This document shows positions 27,673 through 37,442 of a DNA stretch of 64,000 nucleotides, piece by piece; position 1 is the first letter of the stretch; each line of letters opens with the position of its first letter. The translations under genes were made by a program, and so were the position numbers. Origin of the DNA: Phaeobacter gallaeciensis DSM 26640. GTDB lineage: Bacteria; Pseudomonadota; Alphaproteobacteria; Rhodobacterales; Rhodobacteraceae. The notes beneath the pieces are model-generated. The model saw only the letters and a program-made list of their open reading frames with translations. It had not been told where the DNA came from and ran no database searches. The stretch spans positions 4,753 through 68,752 of the forward strand of contig NC_023142.1 of assembly GCF_000511385.1 (NCBI RefSeq), in the 5' to 3' direction.

Positions 27673-29124
27673 TCAAAACAGAAAGTCATCCGCCATGAGA
27701 GCGTCAAACGCCGTGTCCTGCAGGGTCAGCGACCAGCCGTTATCATCCCGGATCACCAGATCTGTGCCTCGGATCTCAAGGTGATCATTGCGCAGATCGG
27801 CAAAATCCGAGATCCCGGTGGTGGCCCGCATATCAAGGCGGTCGTCGCGCTGAAAATCGATCACCACATCGGCCCCTTGCGAGAACACGAAGACATCCGC
27901 GCCGCGCCCGCCAGCCATACGGTCATTGCCGTTGCCACCGTCCAGCCTGTCTTGTCCGGCGCCACCTTTCAGCGTGTCGCGTCCGCGCCCGCCCTCCAGC
28001 GCGTCATGGCCCTTGCCGCCTTGCAGCCGGTCGCTGCCCTGACCGCCGCTCAATTCATCTCCGCCGCGCGCCCCTGCCAGCGTGTCGCGACCTGACCCGC
28101 CGACCAGCGCATTGGCGGCTCCATTGCCGATCAGATGGTCATGGCCGGCCCCGCCCCAGGCGTCTTCGATCAGGTTCAGGGTACGGCCCTCCGCCCGCAC
28201 GGCGGCGGCCATGGCGACATTGTTTTCCAGCGCGCCGATGCTGGAGTACTGCCCGGGCCGCAGATCGATCCGGCTGTTGCTGGCCACATCGGAGGCATCA
28301 ATCAGATCCTGCCCGCCGGCATCCCAGATGGTGAGGCTCACGTTGCGCGCCACGCCGTCGCCGCCCCGCACGGTCATGCCATCCGCGCCATATTGATAGG
28401 CCAGGGTGCCGCGCCCGTCACCATCGCCCAGATAGACCGTGGCATCAGTGCGGGTGTCCGTATTGGCGCCATAAAGCGCCTGCATCGCCTGAATATCCCA
28501 GAGCATCGGTGTCAGTGCCCAGCCCTGCGCCTCCGTGTCCAGATCCGCTTCACCGGGGTGCGGCAGGTAAGACATCACTGTGAATTGGCCAGGGGTCTCG
28601 GGATTTTCGGGCATCTCGTTGGGGTGATGCAGCCCCAGCGCATGGCCCAGCTCGTGCAGATAGGTGTTCCAGCTGGTATGACCCAGTACCGGCCCGATGC
28701 CCGGCACATATTGATTGGGGTTGCTGTTGTTGAGCCAGAGATCCCCCGCGTCTGAGGGGGTGGTGCCCAGGTCCGCAGGCGCAGGGAAATCGGTGATGAA
28801 GCCAAACAGCCCGGCATCCGCAAAATGCGCGCTGGCAAAGGTCAGATCCGCCACCCCGCCCCGGGCCGGGGTCAGGTTCAGACTGGCGACCTCATTCCAG
28901 GCCGTTACCGCCTGCAGCATCATCTGTCGCTCGGCGGGGTCCATATTCACCGTGGCGCCTTCGGGGAGGTATTCTCCGCCGACGTCATAATCGCCAAAAT
29001 CCGGATCATAGTCGTAATAGTCCGGTACCGAAGAAAGAAAGTGATAGCGAATGACATCGCCACCTTCATGCCAGCCGTCGGCCCCGCCCACCAGAAGCGC
29101 CCGGTAATCCTGATAGGTTGGCAT
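27673..29124 (-). CDS. Serralysin-type zinc metalloprotease (M10 family) with RTX repeats
   Basis: Predicted secreted protease of 483 residues. The catalytic motif HELGHALGLHH is at 157-167 (zinc ligands H157, H161, H167; base E158), and the Met-turn VMSY is at 183-186. A peptidase M10 C-terminal domain follows, with RTX repeats at about 330-415 (GGSGRDTLAGARGGDELSGG). The end is ADDFLF, a typical type I signal. AAGGA lies 7 nt before the ATG. The N-terminus is short, with no clear inhibitory propeptide beyond about 20 residues. It could process RTX or matrix proteins made by neighbouring genes; the substrate is unknown. It is divergent from rmlC. Confidence 0.92.
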   Translation of the reverse strand: MPTYQDYRALLVGGADGWHEGGDVIRYHFLSSVPDYYDYDPDFGDYDVGGEYLPEGATVNMDPAERQMMLQAVTAWNEVASLNLTPARGGVADLTFASAHFADAGLFGFITDFPAPADLGTTPSDAGDLWLNNSNPNQYVPGIGPVLGHTSWNTYLHELGHALGLHHPNEMPENPETPGQFTVMSYLPHPGEADLDTEAQGWALTPMLWDIQAMQALYGANTDTRTDATVYLGDGDGRGTLAYQYGADGMTVRGGDGVARNVSLTIWDAGGQDLIDASDVASNSRIDLRPGQYSSIGALENNVAMAAAVRAEGRTLNLIEDAWGGAGHDHLIGNGAANALVGGSGRDTLAGARGGDELSGGQGSDRLQGGKGHDALEGGRGRDTLKGGAGQDRLDGGNGNDRMAGGRGADVFVFSQGADVVIDFQRDDRLDMRATTGISDFADLRNDHLEIRGTDLVIRDDNGWSLTLQDTAFDALMADDFLF

Positions 29125-29335
29125 TTTCGTATCCTTCGGTTTTATCTGTGGTTCCGGGCAGCCTAGCAGGGTGTCGCGGAGATAGGTTTAATTTCTCATG
29201 AAATCATATGTCGTCGCATTGTTTAACCCATGCAGAGCAGAGCCGCAGGCAAAATGTGCCTTTCCCGTGGCGTCACGCGCGTCTGGGCGTTAGGACAGAA
29301 GACAGGACCACGGCAGCAGATCGGGGGGAGAGGAC

Positions 29336-29890
29336 ATGCAGATTGAAGACACGGGCTTGCCAGGGGTGAAGGTGCTGACACCGGCGCGGTTTGGCGATGC
29401 GCGGGGGTTCTTCTCCGAATGCTGGAACCGGGCGCGGATGGCCGAGGCGGGGCTGGATTTCGATTTCGTGCAGGACAATCATTCGCTGTCGATGGAGGTG
29501 GGCACCCTGCGCGGGCTGCATTTTCAGGCGCCACCCCATGCCCAGGCCAAGCTGGTGCGCTGTGGTCAGGGGGCGCTGTTTGATGTGGCGGTGGATATTC
29601 GCAAAGGGTCACCCACATATGGTCAGTGGTTTGGTATCGAACTCAGTGCACAGAACGGCAAGCAGCTGTTGATCCCGGCGGGGTTCCTGCATGGCTTCAT
29701 CACCCGCGCGCCGGGCACCGAAGTTCTGTATAAATGCAATGATTACTACGCGCCGGACTGTGATGGCGGGGTGGTCTGGGACAGCTGCGGCATCGAGTGG
29801 GGCTTTGACGGCACGCCGGTGCTGTCGGACAAGGATACCAGAGCGCCCCGGTTTGAAGACTTCAACAGCCCCTTCGTGTGGGAAGGATAA
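29336..29890 (+). CDS. rmlC: dTDP-4-dehydrorhamnose 3,5-epimerase
   Basis: Cytosolic cupin of 184 residues; third step of dTDP-L-rhamnose synthesis. Diagnostic segments: FFSECWNRARM, FVQDNHSLSMEVGTLRGLHF (with the catalytic-type His), LVRCGQGALFDVAVDIRKGSP, and LIPAGFLHGFITRAPGTEVLYK. GGGAGAGGAC precedes the ATG. It is first in the rml operon; rmlB starts 3 bp after its stop, so expression is coordinated. Confidence 0.97.
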   Translation: MQIEDTGLPGVKVLTPARFGDARGFFSECWNRARMAEAGLDFDFVQDNHSLSMEVGTLRGLHFQAPPHAQAKLVRCGQGALFDVAVDIRKGSPTYGQWFGIELSAQNGKQLLIPAGFLHGFITRAPGTEVLYKCNDYYAPDCDGGVVWDSCGIEWGFDGTPVLSDKDTRAPRFEDFNSPFVWEG

Positions 29891-29893
29891 CAG

Positions 29894-30946
29894 ATGAAAC
29901 TACTGGTAACAGGTGGCGCTGGGTTCATCGGCTCGGCTGTCGTCCGATTGGCGGTGGCGCGCGGCCATCAGGTGGTCAATCTGGATGCGCTGACCTACGC
30001 GGCCTGTCTGGACAATGTGGCGGATGTGGCAGACAGCCCGCTCTATGCCTTTGAACAGGCCGATATCCGCGATCGCGCCGCATTAGACACTATTTTTGCC
30101 CGCCATCGCCCGGATGCGGTGATGCATCTGGCCGCAGAAAGCCATGTGGACCGCTCCATCGACGGGCCGGGGGATTTCATCGAGACCAATATCACCGGCA
30201 CCTATCAGATGCTGGAGGCGGCGCGGAAATACTGGGCCGAGGCGGGGCGTCCGGAGGGGTTTCGCTTCCATCATATCTCCACCGATGAGGTCTATGGCAG
30301 CCTGCCTGCTGATCCGAATGTGATGTTCACCGAAGAGACAGGCTATGATCCGCGCTCGCCCTATTCCGCCAGCAAGGCCGCCAGCGATCATCTGGTACGC
30401 GCATGGGGTGAGACCTACGGCCTGCCGGTGGTGCTGACCAATTGTTCCAACAATTACGGCCCCTATCATTTCCCGGAAAAGCTGATCCCGGTGGTGATCC
30501 TCAATGCGCTGGCGGGCAAAGCGCTGCCGATCTACGGCGATGGCTCCAATGTGCGCGACTGGCTCTATGTGGAGGATCACGCCGATGCGCTGCTCTTGGT
30601 GGTCTCCAAGGGGCGCGTGGGGCGCAGCTACAATATCGGCGGTGAGAATGAGCGCAGCAATCTGGAGCTGGTCGAGACGCTCTGTGCGATCCTTGACGAG
30701 AAACGGCCCCGGGGTGACGGGGGATCTTACAAGGACCAGATCACATTTGTCACCGACCGCCCGGGCCATGATGCGCGCTACGCCATCGACCCCGCCCGCA
30801 TCCGCGACGAACTTGGCTGGCGGCCCAGTGTCACCGTGGAGGAAGGTCTGGCGCGCACGGTGCAATGGTATCTGGACAATGAGGCCTGGTGGCAGGCCCT
30901 GCAAACCCGCGACGGCGTCGGCCAGCGGCTGGGGGTCAAGGCGTGA
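29894..30946 (+). CDS. rmlB: dTDP-glucose 4,6-dehydratase
   Basis: 350-residue SDR, second step of dTDP-L-rhamnose synthesis. [19 protein letters not shown] (NAD loop), [26 protein letters not shown] (catalytic Asp/Glu), [15 protein letters not shown] (Tyr/Lys) and [17 protein letters not shown] are all family hallmarks. It lies 3 bp after rmlC. A 271-bp gap that holds a broken gene separates it from rmlD. Confidence 0.97.
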   Translation: MKLLVTGGAGFIGSAVVRLAVARGHQVVNLDALTYAACLDNVADVADSPLYAFEQADIRDRAALDTIFARHRPDAVMHLAAESHVDRSIDGPGDFIETNITGTYQMLEAARKYWAEAGRPEGFRFHHISTDEVYGSLPADPNVMFTEETGYDPRSPYSASKAASDHLVRAWGETYGLPVVLTNCSNNYGPYHFPEKLIPVVILNALAGKALPIYGDGSNVRDWLYVEDHADALLLVVSKGRVGRSYNIGGENERSNLELVETLCAILDEKRPRGDGGSYKDQITFVTDRPGHDARYAIDPARIRDELGWRPSVTVEEGLARTVQWYLDNEAWWQALQTRDGVGQRLGVKA

Positions 30947-31067
30947 TCTGCAACCGGTCACATAGGGCGTGTCTGACCTTGGGAAGGTGCAAGGCGCCTT
31001 CCCGGGGGGAAGGTCAGGCGCGCCCGGCGCGCCGCCGGGCTGTTTCTTCTATGGGGTCGTTGTCCTG

Positions 31068-31221
31068 ATGCTGACAGCGCATCTGCCATCGGGCTATGTG
31101 CTGGCGCGGCTGATGCCTGAGAGCCACCGGCTCCTGTTACCTGCCGCATTGGACCTTTGTTCTGGAACTGGGTATCTGGGCGCTGGCCTTGTACCTATGG
31201 CGTAAAAGGAGCCGCATATGA
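31068..31221 (+). pseudogene. Remnant of a small membrane protein gene (metal-dependent hydrolase-like), internal deletion
   Basis: Frame 1 from ATG 31068 reads MLTAHLPSGYVLARLMP, which resembles the start of small membrane-bound metal-dependent hydrolases of the YdjM/DUF457 kind. The frame then continues without similarity. In another frame, from about 31147, [25 protein letters not shown] runs to a TGA at 31219-31221 and looks like the C-terminal membrane helix of the same protein. Only about 50 codons remain, so roughly the middle hundred codons appear lost, with a frame change. The old stop overlaps the rmlD start (ATGA), as expected of a former operon member. Confidence 0.6.
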
Positions 31222-32066
31222 TCCTTGTTTTTGGCAAGACCGGCCAGGTGGCGCGGGAGTTGGCGGCTTATGAAGAGGTCACCTGTCTGAGCCGCAATGA
31301 GGCAGATCTGACGGCCCCTGCGGCCTGTGCTGCGGCAATCCGGACCCATGCGCCTGCGGCTGTGATCAATGCCGCCGCCTATACGGCTGTGGACCGGGCC
31401 GAAGCCGAAGAAGAGCTGGCCACAGTGATCAATGGCAGCACCCCTGGTGTCATGGCGGAAACCTGTGCCGCATTGGGCATTCCCTTTGTCACCCTCTCCA
31501 CTGATTATGTTTTTGACGGCAAGGGCAGCAGCCCCTGGCATCCGAATGAGCCGGTGGCGCCGCTGAATGCCTATGGGCGCTCCAAACAGGTTGGCGAAGC
31601 GGCCGTGCGTCTGGCCGGGGGCGCCTATGTGATCCTGCGCACCTCCTGGGTGGTGTCGGCGCATGGGAATAATTTCGTCAAGACCATGCTGCGGCTGGGG
31701 CGCTCGCGGGATCGGATGCGTGTTGTGGCGGATCAGGTTGGCGCGCCCACACCAGCCCGCGCCATTGCCAAGGCCTGTATCGAAATCGCGCAGCAGCTGA
31801 AGTCGGCCCCGGAGAAAGTCGGCACCTATCATTTTTCAGGCCAGCCGGAGACCAGCTGGGCCGAGGTGGCGGCTGAGATTTTCACCGAGGCGGCAATCCC
31901 TTGTGCGGTGGCGGAGATCCCCAGTTCCGCCTATCCGACCGCAGCGCCGCGGCCGTTGAATTCGCGACTGGATTGCAGCACTCTGGAACGGGCTTTTGGC
32001 ATTACACGCCCGGACTGGCAGGCCGGGCTGAAGGATATTCTGCAGGATCTGGGAGAGCGGGCATGA
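31218..32066 (+). CDS. rmlD: dTDP-4-dehydrorhamnose reductase
   Basis: 282-residue SDR that reduces dTDP-6-deoxy-L-lyxo-4-hexulose to dTDP-L-rhamnose. It begins [18 protein letters not shown] and has [34 protein letters not shown] (catalytic Tyr/Lys) and [28 protein letters not shown] lies 7 nt before the ATG and sits inside the end of the broken upstream gene. Its stop overlaps the rmlA start (ATGA). Confidence 0.96.
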   Translation: MILVFGKTGQVARELAAYEEVTCLSRNEADLTAPAACAAAIRTHAPAAVINAAAYTAVDRAEAEEELATVINGSTPGVMAETCAALGIPFVTLSTDYVFDGKGSSPWHPNEPVAPLNAYGRSKQVGEAAVRLAGGAYVILRTSWVVSAHGNNFVKTMLRLGRSRDRMRVVADQVGAPTPARAIAKACIEIAQQLKSAPEKVGTYHFSGQPETSWAEVAAEIFTEAAIPCAVAEIPSSAYPTAAPRPLNSRLDCSTLERAFGITRPDWQAGLKDILQDLGERA

Positions 32067-32953
32067 CCACAGGCACATCCGGCGCGGGCCGCAAGGGCAT
32101 CATTCTGGCCGGCGGCTCCGGCACGCGGCTTTATCCGATCACCATGGCGGTCTCCAAACAGCTTTTGCCGCTCTATGACAAGCCGATGATCTACTATCCT
32201 TTGTCGGTGCTGATGCTGGCGGGCATCCGCGAGATCTGCGTCATCACCACGCCGCAGGATCAGGCGCAGTTCACCCGTCTTCTGGGCGATGGCAGCCAAT
32301 GGGGGATTGAGCTGACTTATGTGGAGCAGCCCAGCCCCGATGGTCTGGCGCAGGCCTTTGTGCTGGCCGAAGATTTCCTGGATGGCGCCCCCTCGGCGCT
32401 GGTGCTGGGGGACAATGTGTTCTTTGGCCATGGCCTGCCGAAACTCCTGGCGGCGGCGGATGCGCAGACCAGCGGCGGCACCGTCTTTGGCTATCACGTG
32501 GCGGATCCGGAACGCTATGGCGTGGTGGATTTCGACGCCGAGGGTCGCGCCCGCGAGATCATCGAAAAACCCGCCGTGCCGCCGTCGAACTATGCGGTGA
32601 CGGGGCTCTATTTCCTCGACGGCAGCGCGCCGGAACGGGCGCGGCAGGTCACGCCCAGCCCACGTGGTGAGCTGGAGATCACCGATCTGTTGCAGATGTA
32701 TCTGGACGAAGGCGCCCTCCGGGTGGAGACCATGGGTCGTGGCTATGCCTGGCTGGACACCGGCACCCATGGCTCGCTGCTGGATGCGGGCAATTTCGTA
32801 CGCACCCTGCAGGAGCGTCAGGGGTTGCAGACCGGCTGTCCTGAGGAAATCGCCTATGAGGCGGGCTGGATTGATGCCGCCCAGCTGCGCACCCGCGCCG
32901 AGATGTTCGCCAAAAACGCCTATGGCGCCTATCTGGAACGGCTGCTGGACTGA
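32063..32953 (+). CDS. rmlA: Glucose-1-phosphate thymidylyltransferase
   Basis: 296-residue nucleotidyltransferase, first step of dTDP-L-rhamnose synthesis, normally feedback-inhibited by dTDP-rhamnose. [20 protein letters not shown] is the signature; [37 protein letters not shown] and GLYFLDG are family motifs. The start at 32063 overlaps the rmlD stop; an in-frame upstream extension covers rmlD and is not the real start. It ends the operon and is convergent with the acetyltransferase gene 23 bp away; no terminator is evident there. Confidence 0.97.
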   Translation: MTTGTSGAGRKGIILAGGSGTRLYPITMAVSKQLLPLYDKPMIYYPLSVLMLAGIREICVITTPQDQAQFTRLLGDGSQWGIELTYVEQPSPDGLAQAFVLAEDFLDGAPSALVLGDNVFFGHGLPKLLAAADAQTSGGTVFGYHVADPERYGVVDFDAEGRAREIIEKPAVPPSNYAVTGLYFLDGSAPERARQVTPSPRGELEITDLLQMYLDEGALRVETMGRGYAWLDTGTHGSLLDAGNFVRTLQERQGLQTGCPEEIAYEAGWIDAAQLRTRAEMFAKNAYGAYLERLLD

Positions 32954-32976
32954 TCAGAGCGCGACACGGCTCCGCC

Positions 32977-33864
32977 TCAGGCCGGGCGCAGCAGCTGGAC
33001 CAGCCGATCCGAGGCCCGGCGGATCTGCTTGGACACCGGGCCCAGCGGCCGATCATCCGGCTGGGCGACAATCCGGCGCAAAGACGCCTGCGCGGCATCA
33101 ACCGGAGCAGCCAGCGCCTGCAGGTCTGCGGCGGTGATCCAGCGTTCCTCACGTTTGGCCAGGCTGTCCTTCTCCGGCTCGAAGGCTTTGCAGAACCGGC
33201 GCGGGTGCCCCATCTTGAAGACTGCCAGTGTTTCCAGCGGATAATCCCACCAGGCCGTGGCCTCCAGCCGGGCGATCAGCGGGGCTGCAAACCGGTATTT
33301 CAGCACCCGGGCCGGCACGCCACCAACCACGGCATAGGGCGGCACATCCTTGGTGACGATGGCGCCTGCGGCCACCACTGCGCCATTGCCGATGGTGATC
33401 CCGCCGGCCATCTGCACCCCGCGCCCGATCCAGACGTCATTGCCTATGCGCACGGGTGGGGTTTTGGTGTTGAACCGAGCGTGTGGTTCATAGGTCTCAG
33501 CGCCCATTTTGCGCGCCAGCTTTTCATAATATGGCCCATAGCTGAACGGGTGGGAGGACACCCGCCGGATCGGATGGCGATCCCCTAGAACCCGCAGCCC
33601 GGCGGCAATCGAACAGAAGGCCCCGGCAGACCAGTTGCGGGAGGGTGAGTGGCTGTAGCTCATGTAGCCAAGGCTGCTGAGGGGCAGCAGCCCGCCCGAT
33701 TTCAATCCGTGCCGGGTGAGTGCCGAGAGTCTCAGATCCGGCGGAAAGCTGATCCGTTTGAGCGCGGTCAAATCTCGTTCGTCACGCCAGGGTTTTGGCA
33801 TCACATGGAAATCATCCAGCAGCCTGCGCATGCTGTTGGTCACACGAAGAGTGGTGGGTTTCAT
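32977..33864 (-). CDS. CatB-related O-acetyltransferase (left-handed beta-helix)
   Basis: 295 residues. The central part shows hexapeptide-repeat features: [55 protein letters not shown] and [19 protein letters not shown]. These match xenobiotic/CatB-like acyltransferases that use acetyl-CoA. The N-terminal 60 and C-terminal 70 residues are extra. The context (next to rml genes) favours acetylation of a glycan or a sugar intermediate rather than drug resistance. The minus-strand gene upstream on the same strand is the OPX lipoprotein, 250 bp away. Confidence 0.87.
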   Translation of the reverse strand: MKPTTLRVTNSMRRLLDDFHVMPKPWRDERDLTALKRISFPPDLRLSALTRHGLKSGGLLPLSSLGYMSYSHSPSRNWSAGAFCSIAAGLRVLGDRHPIRRVSSHPFSYGPYYEKLARKMGAETYEPHARFNTKTPPVRIGNDVWIGRGVQMAGGITIGNGAVVAAGAIVTKDVPPYAVVGGVPARVLKYRFAAPLIARLEATAWWDYPLETLAVFKMGHPRRFCKAFEPEKDSLAKREERWITAADLQALAAPVDAAQASLRRIVAQPDDRPLGPVSKQIRRASDRLVQLLRPA

Positions 33865-34115
33865 CGCAAATAAAGGCTCTAAATAAGGGTATAGCAGAAT
33901 AGTAATGCGAATTGCGGCCAGGTTTGATGGGCTTCACGATCAGAAAACCAGGTCGCAACCGGGAGGAACAGAACAGGGGCAGACTAGTCTTCAAGAGCCG
34001 CGAGGACCAGTATAAAATCTCTGCTCTGGGTTGATTTTGTGGGGGTGGCTTGAGGTGCAGGCCGGACGCGCCGCTCTTGTCGCAAAGAGGCGCGCCTGAT
34101 CTCAACAGGCGCTGA

Positions 34116-35255
34116 TCAGAGCGCGCCTGCGCGGCTGAAGACGCCGAAGAAGTTGCCGATGATATTGGAGATGGTCAGCGCGTCATTCACTGGCGCCTCG
34201 GTGGCGATCAGGAGATCCCCGGAGTTGATCTGAAACCGGCGCGCCGAGAACAGCCCATCGGCCGAGGTGAGGTCCAGCGTAAACACCACCCGGGGCTGGC
34301 GCGGGCCCCGCTGGCCGGGCGCAAGCGCGCTGTCGGGGTATTCGCGCAGCACCAGAAGCCCCTGCGGGTCGGCGCGGCTGTCCTGGAACCCGCCGGCCAC
34401 CGACATCGCATCCATTGCCGACATCTGATCCTTGGTGAATGTGTGCAGATCCTCACGGCCGGTGGCCCCGAAGGAGAGGAAATAGCGCGCGTCCTCTTCC
34501 ACAAACACCCGGTCTCCACCGCGCAGGAGCGTGTCGCGGCGCGGATCATTGAGCAGGGTCTCCACCGAAGTGCCATAGATGCTGCGCCCGCGCACCAGAC
34601 GGATCTGTGGATTGTTGAGGCTGGCGCTGATGCCGCCGCCTGCTGCAATCAGCCCCATCACCGTGTAATTGCGATCCGGCATCGGATAGGTGCCGGGGGT
34701 CTCAACGCCGCTGACCAGATCCACCGAATTGCCGCGCCCTTCGGTCATGTCCAGCTGCAGCTGGGCCGAGGGTACGATTTCTTCCATGGCAGTTTGCAGG
34801 CGTTCGCGGGCCAGGTCCGGGGTCAGCCCGTTCACATTCACATTGCCCACATAGGGCATGAAGATGCTGCCATTGGCCGCCACTGTCACATCCTGCAACT
34901 GCACCATTTTTTCATCCGGGGTGGTCAGCAGGGAATTGTCGCTGCTGTCCCAGATCCGCAGGGTCAGCAGATCGCCGGGCTGGATGATCTGGGTCTTGGC
35001 GCCTTGGGTGGCGCCGATCCATTTCAGTGGGCGTTTGCCGCTATGGGCCCCGCCGCTTTCCGGGCCGGTTTTAGGCCAATGAGCCACCGTCGGCAGAAAG
35101 GCGCGGGTGACGGGATAGAGCGCGAAATCAGCATCGGCATCATCGGCGGTTTTCAGGATCTCTTCGCTGGCGGGGGCGCCACCGGGCAGGCGACCGCAGG
35201 CTGCCGGCAGCAGGGCGAGACCAAGAGCGGCAAGCAGGAGGGAAAGACGGCGCAT
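34116..35255 (-). CDS. Outer-membrane polysaccharide export lipoprotein (OPX; Wza/KpsD family)
   Basis: 379 residues. The signal peptide ends in the lipobox LPAAC (Cys20 would be lipidated). The Poly_export domain begins near IQPGDLLTLRIWDS, with VTVAANGSIFMPYVGNVNVNGLTPDLARERL typical of the family. SLBB-type segments follow (VSGVETPGTYPMPDRNYTVMGLIAAGGG and RVFVEEDARYFLSFGATGR). It should form the outer-membrane exit pore. The KpsE-like partner at 4.3-5.7 kb lacks a nearby OPX gene and the Yjb genes lie downstream of this region, so it could serve either route. Confidence 0.9.
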   Translation of the reverse strand: MRRLSLLLAALGLALLPAACGRLPGGAPASEEILKTADDADADFALYPVTRAFLPTVAHWPKTGPESGGAHSGKRPLKWIGATQGAKTQIIQPGDLLTLRIWDSSDNSLLTTPDEKMVQLQDVTVAANGSIFMPYVGNVNVNGLTPDLARERLQTAMEEIVPSAQLQLDMTEGRGNSVDLVSGVETPGTYPMPDRNYTVMGLIAAGGGISASLNNPQIRLVRGRSIYGTSVETLLNDPRRDTLLRGGDRVFVEEDARYFLSFGATGREDLHTFTKDQMSAMDAMSVAGGFQDSRADPQGLLVLREYPDSALAPGQRGPRQPRVVFTLDLTSADGLFSARRFQINSGDLLIATEAPVNDALTISNIIGNFFGVFSRAGAL

Positions 35256-35363
35256 GAGGATCCTTGTCCGAAAACAGCCGGAAACGGCTTGATTTTTGTT
35301 CCCCGCAAGATACTGGGCATGCAGACTGCGTCAACCGCAAGGACTGCGGGAACAGGGGGGCTG

Positions 35364-36305
35364 ATGCGTTTTCCACCCAGATTGACACCCACATTGATCC
35401 TGGGCGCCTCCGGGCGGATCGGCGGGATCCTGCGCCGCCAATGGGACTCTGCCGGGGCGGACCTGCGCTGGCAGCGGCGGGCGTGGCCTGACGGGGCAGG
35501 GTCTGACGCACAAGCCTGGCATGTCTTTGATCCGCTGGCGGATCCAGAGGCGCTGGCCGAGGCGGCGCAGGGCGCAGCCGCGATCCTTTGTCTGGCGGGG
35601 CCGGTGCCCGGCGGCGCGGCGGGCCGGGATCTGAGTGCGCGCCAGCTGGTGCAACATCGCGATCTGGCGCTGGCCACACTTGAGGCGGCGGCGCGTGTGC
35701 GCGACGCAGAGACAGGGGAAGGGGCTGAGACCGGGACAGGCGCGCCGCGGGTGCTGCTGGCCTCGTCGGCGGCGGTCTATGGCGCGGCCCCCGGCCCCCT
35801 TAGCGAAGACATCCCGCTGGCCCCGCTGGCCCCTTACGGGGTGGCCAAGGCCGAGATGGAACAGGCCGCACAGGCGCGTGCCGCCGAACTGGGGCTGGAG
35901 ATAACCCTGCTCAGGATTGGCAATATTGCCGGTCTTGATGCGATCTTGGGCGGCTGGCGGGCGGGGTTCTGTCTGGATCAATTTGCCGATGGGCAGACGC
36001 CTCGGCGCAGCTATATCGGTCCCCGGACCCTGGCGGAGGTGCTGGCGAGTCTGATCCGCTGTCCCGATCTGCCGCAGGTGCTGAACATCGCCCAGCCGGG
36101 CGCGGTGGCGATGGGCGATCTGTTGCAGGCGGCGGGGCTTGAGTTTGCCCGCAGGCCCGCGCCCGCGCAAGCCATTGCCGAAGTGCAGCTTGACGTGACG
36201 CAGCTGATCGGGCTTTTGGCGGATCAGCCTGCGGCTTTGCCCGCCGCCAGCCCGCAGGATCTGGTGGCTGAGGCCCGCGCGCTGGCCCTGCTGCCCGCTA
36301 TCTGA
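35364..36305 (+). CDS. NAD-dependent sugar epimerase/dehydratase family protein
   Basis: 313-residue extended SDR. TLILGASGRIGGILRRQW is a Rossmann GxxGxxG loop, LLASSAAVYGAAPGPLSED holds the catalytic Ser region, and PYGVAKAEMEQAA the Tyr/Lys. The substrate is not predictable; it is more divergent than RmlB or Gmd. The frame is open for about 900 bp upstream, antisense to the OPX gene, but the fold begins here and AGGGGGG lies just before ATG 35364 (ATG 35319 is an alternative). It is followed after 29 bp by the phosphoglycosyl transferase gene, so it probably prepares or finishes the first sugar of that route. Confidence 0.8.
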   Translation: MRFPPRLTPTLILGASGRIGGILRRQWDSAGADLRWQRRAWPDGAGSDAQAWHVFDPLADPEALAEAAQGAAAILCLAGPVPGGAAGRDLSARQLVQHRDLALATLEAAARVRDAETGEGAETGTGAPRVLLASSAAVYGAAPGPLSEDIPLAPLAPYGVAKAEMEQAAQARAAELGLEITLLRIGNIAGLDAILGGWRAGFCLDQFADGQTPRRSYIGPRTLAEVLASLIRCPDLPQVLNIAQPGAVAMGDLLQAAGLEFARRPAPAQAIAEVQLDVTQLIGLLADQPAALPAASPQDLVAEARALALLPAI

Positions 36306-36334
36306 CCTGTCCGAACCAAGAAGGATCCCCGCAT

Positions 36335-36946
36335 ATGACCTGGCGCAAACGCCTCTTTGATCTCTTCTTTGCCAGCCTTCTGGTGGTGGTTCTGGGCCCG
36401 GTGCTGCTGGGGCTGTTGGTCTGGCTGCTGCTGAAGGAAGGCCGTCCGCTGTTTTACGTGGCTGAACGGATGAAGGGCGTCGATCAGCCCTTTGCCCTGT
36501 GGAAACTGCGCACCATGCAGGTGGTGGAGCAGGACACCGGGGTCTCCGGCGGCGACAAAACGGCCCGCATCACCAAGACCGGCGCCTGGCTGCGCGCCAA
36601 GCGGCTGGATGAATTCCCCCAGCTGTGGAACATCCTGAAGGGGGATCTCTCCTTTGTCGGGCCGCGCCCGCCGCTGCGCCAATATGTCGAGGCCAATCCC
36701 GCGCTCTATGCCCGGGTGCTGAAATCGCGCCCCGGGGTCACCGGGCTGGCCTCCATCACCTATCACAAACATGAAGCCGCGTTGCTGGCGCGCTGCACCA
36801 CTTCTGAGGAAACCGACCAGGTCTATTCCCGCCTCTGCGTGCCGATGAAGGCGCGGCTGGATCTCATTTACCAGCGTCACCAGAGCATGTGTTACGACTT
36901 TGATCTGGTGTTTCAGACCATCGGCAACCTGTTCCGGCGCGGCTGA
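36335..36946 (+). CDS. Initiating phosphoglycosyl transferase (PglC-type sugar transferase)
   Basis: 203-residue monotopic membrane enzyme that transfers a phospho-sugar from UDP-sugar to undecaprenyl phosphate. N-terminal re-entrant helix LLVVVLGPVLLGLLVWLLL; then PLFYVAERMK, LWKLRTM, RLDEFPQLWNILKGDLSFVG-PRP and KSRPGVTGLASI, the conserved catalytic sequence. The short length, lacking the multi-TM domain of WbaP, fits the PglC/WecP-like small group. It would start a lipid-linked glycan; the CapD/PglF-like dehydratase downstream makes a UDP-2-acetamido-dideoxy-4-keto sugar a likely substrate. Confidence 0.9.
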   Translation: MTWRKRLFDLFFASLLVVVLGPVLLGLLVWLLLKEGRPLFYVAERMKGVDQPFALWKLRTMQVVEQDTGVSGGDKTARITKTGAWLRAKRLDEFPQLWNILKGDLSFVGPRPPLRQYVEANPALYARVLKSRPGVTGLASITYHKHEAALLARCTTSEETDQVYSRLCVPMKARLDLIYQRHQSMCYDFDLVFQTIGNLFRRG

Positions 36947-37442
36947 GGGGTGAGTCTGCGGAGCGATTCGGCGATTCGCCCCGGTCCGAGCGGGCGTGTC
37001 CTGCCCAGGCCAGCATCCTTGGCGGCAGCTGCGTGCCGGGAGATCAGCCGAACCATGCATCAGGCTTGCACAGACGCTGCACAGAGGCGCTAAAACGGGC
37101 AAATCACCGTCAGGCGGCGCTTTTTTGCTGCCCGCGGTTTTGTGTTAGCCCTGAAATACGTCTAAAGTGATGCTTGGGGCGCCCATGAAACCCCCGGCGT
37201 AGGGCCTGTCACACCTGCTCCGGAGGAGACAAAAGGCACCTGGAGGAATAGACGACGCGAGACACATCCCGATGCCAGAGAGACCCATCACATACGGGTC
37301 CGGGGATCTGGCGCGGGAGATTGATAAAAACGCATTTGAAACGATGCACGCCAGAAAAATCTCGGCGCCACATCGGGACATATAAACAGGCCGCCCGGAA
37401 AATCAGGCGGCCACCGGGGACTGGAAGTGGGGACGGCCAGGG
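36947..37442. other. 496-bp leader region before the CapD-like gene
   Basis: No gene is supported. A hairpin GGCCGCC (37389-37395) / GGCGGCC (37406-37412) with a 10-nt loop lies 30 bp before the next start codon and lacks a T-run, so it may affect translation or mRNA stability. The stretch is less GC-rich around 37310-37390 and is a reasonable place for the promoter of the CapD-Yjb genes. Confidence 0.45.

Noticed and set aside
34443..35363. Upstream extension of the 35364 epimerase frame over about 300 codons
   Set aside because: It lies antisense to the OPX lipoprotein gene; the Rossmann fold and a ribosome site begin at 35364.
37145..37381. Minus-strand frame of 78 codons before the CapD-like gene
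   Set aside because: It has no ribosome site or similarity; the region is better explained as a leader and promoter.
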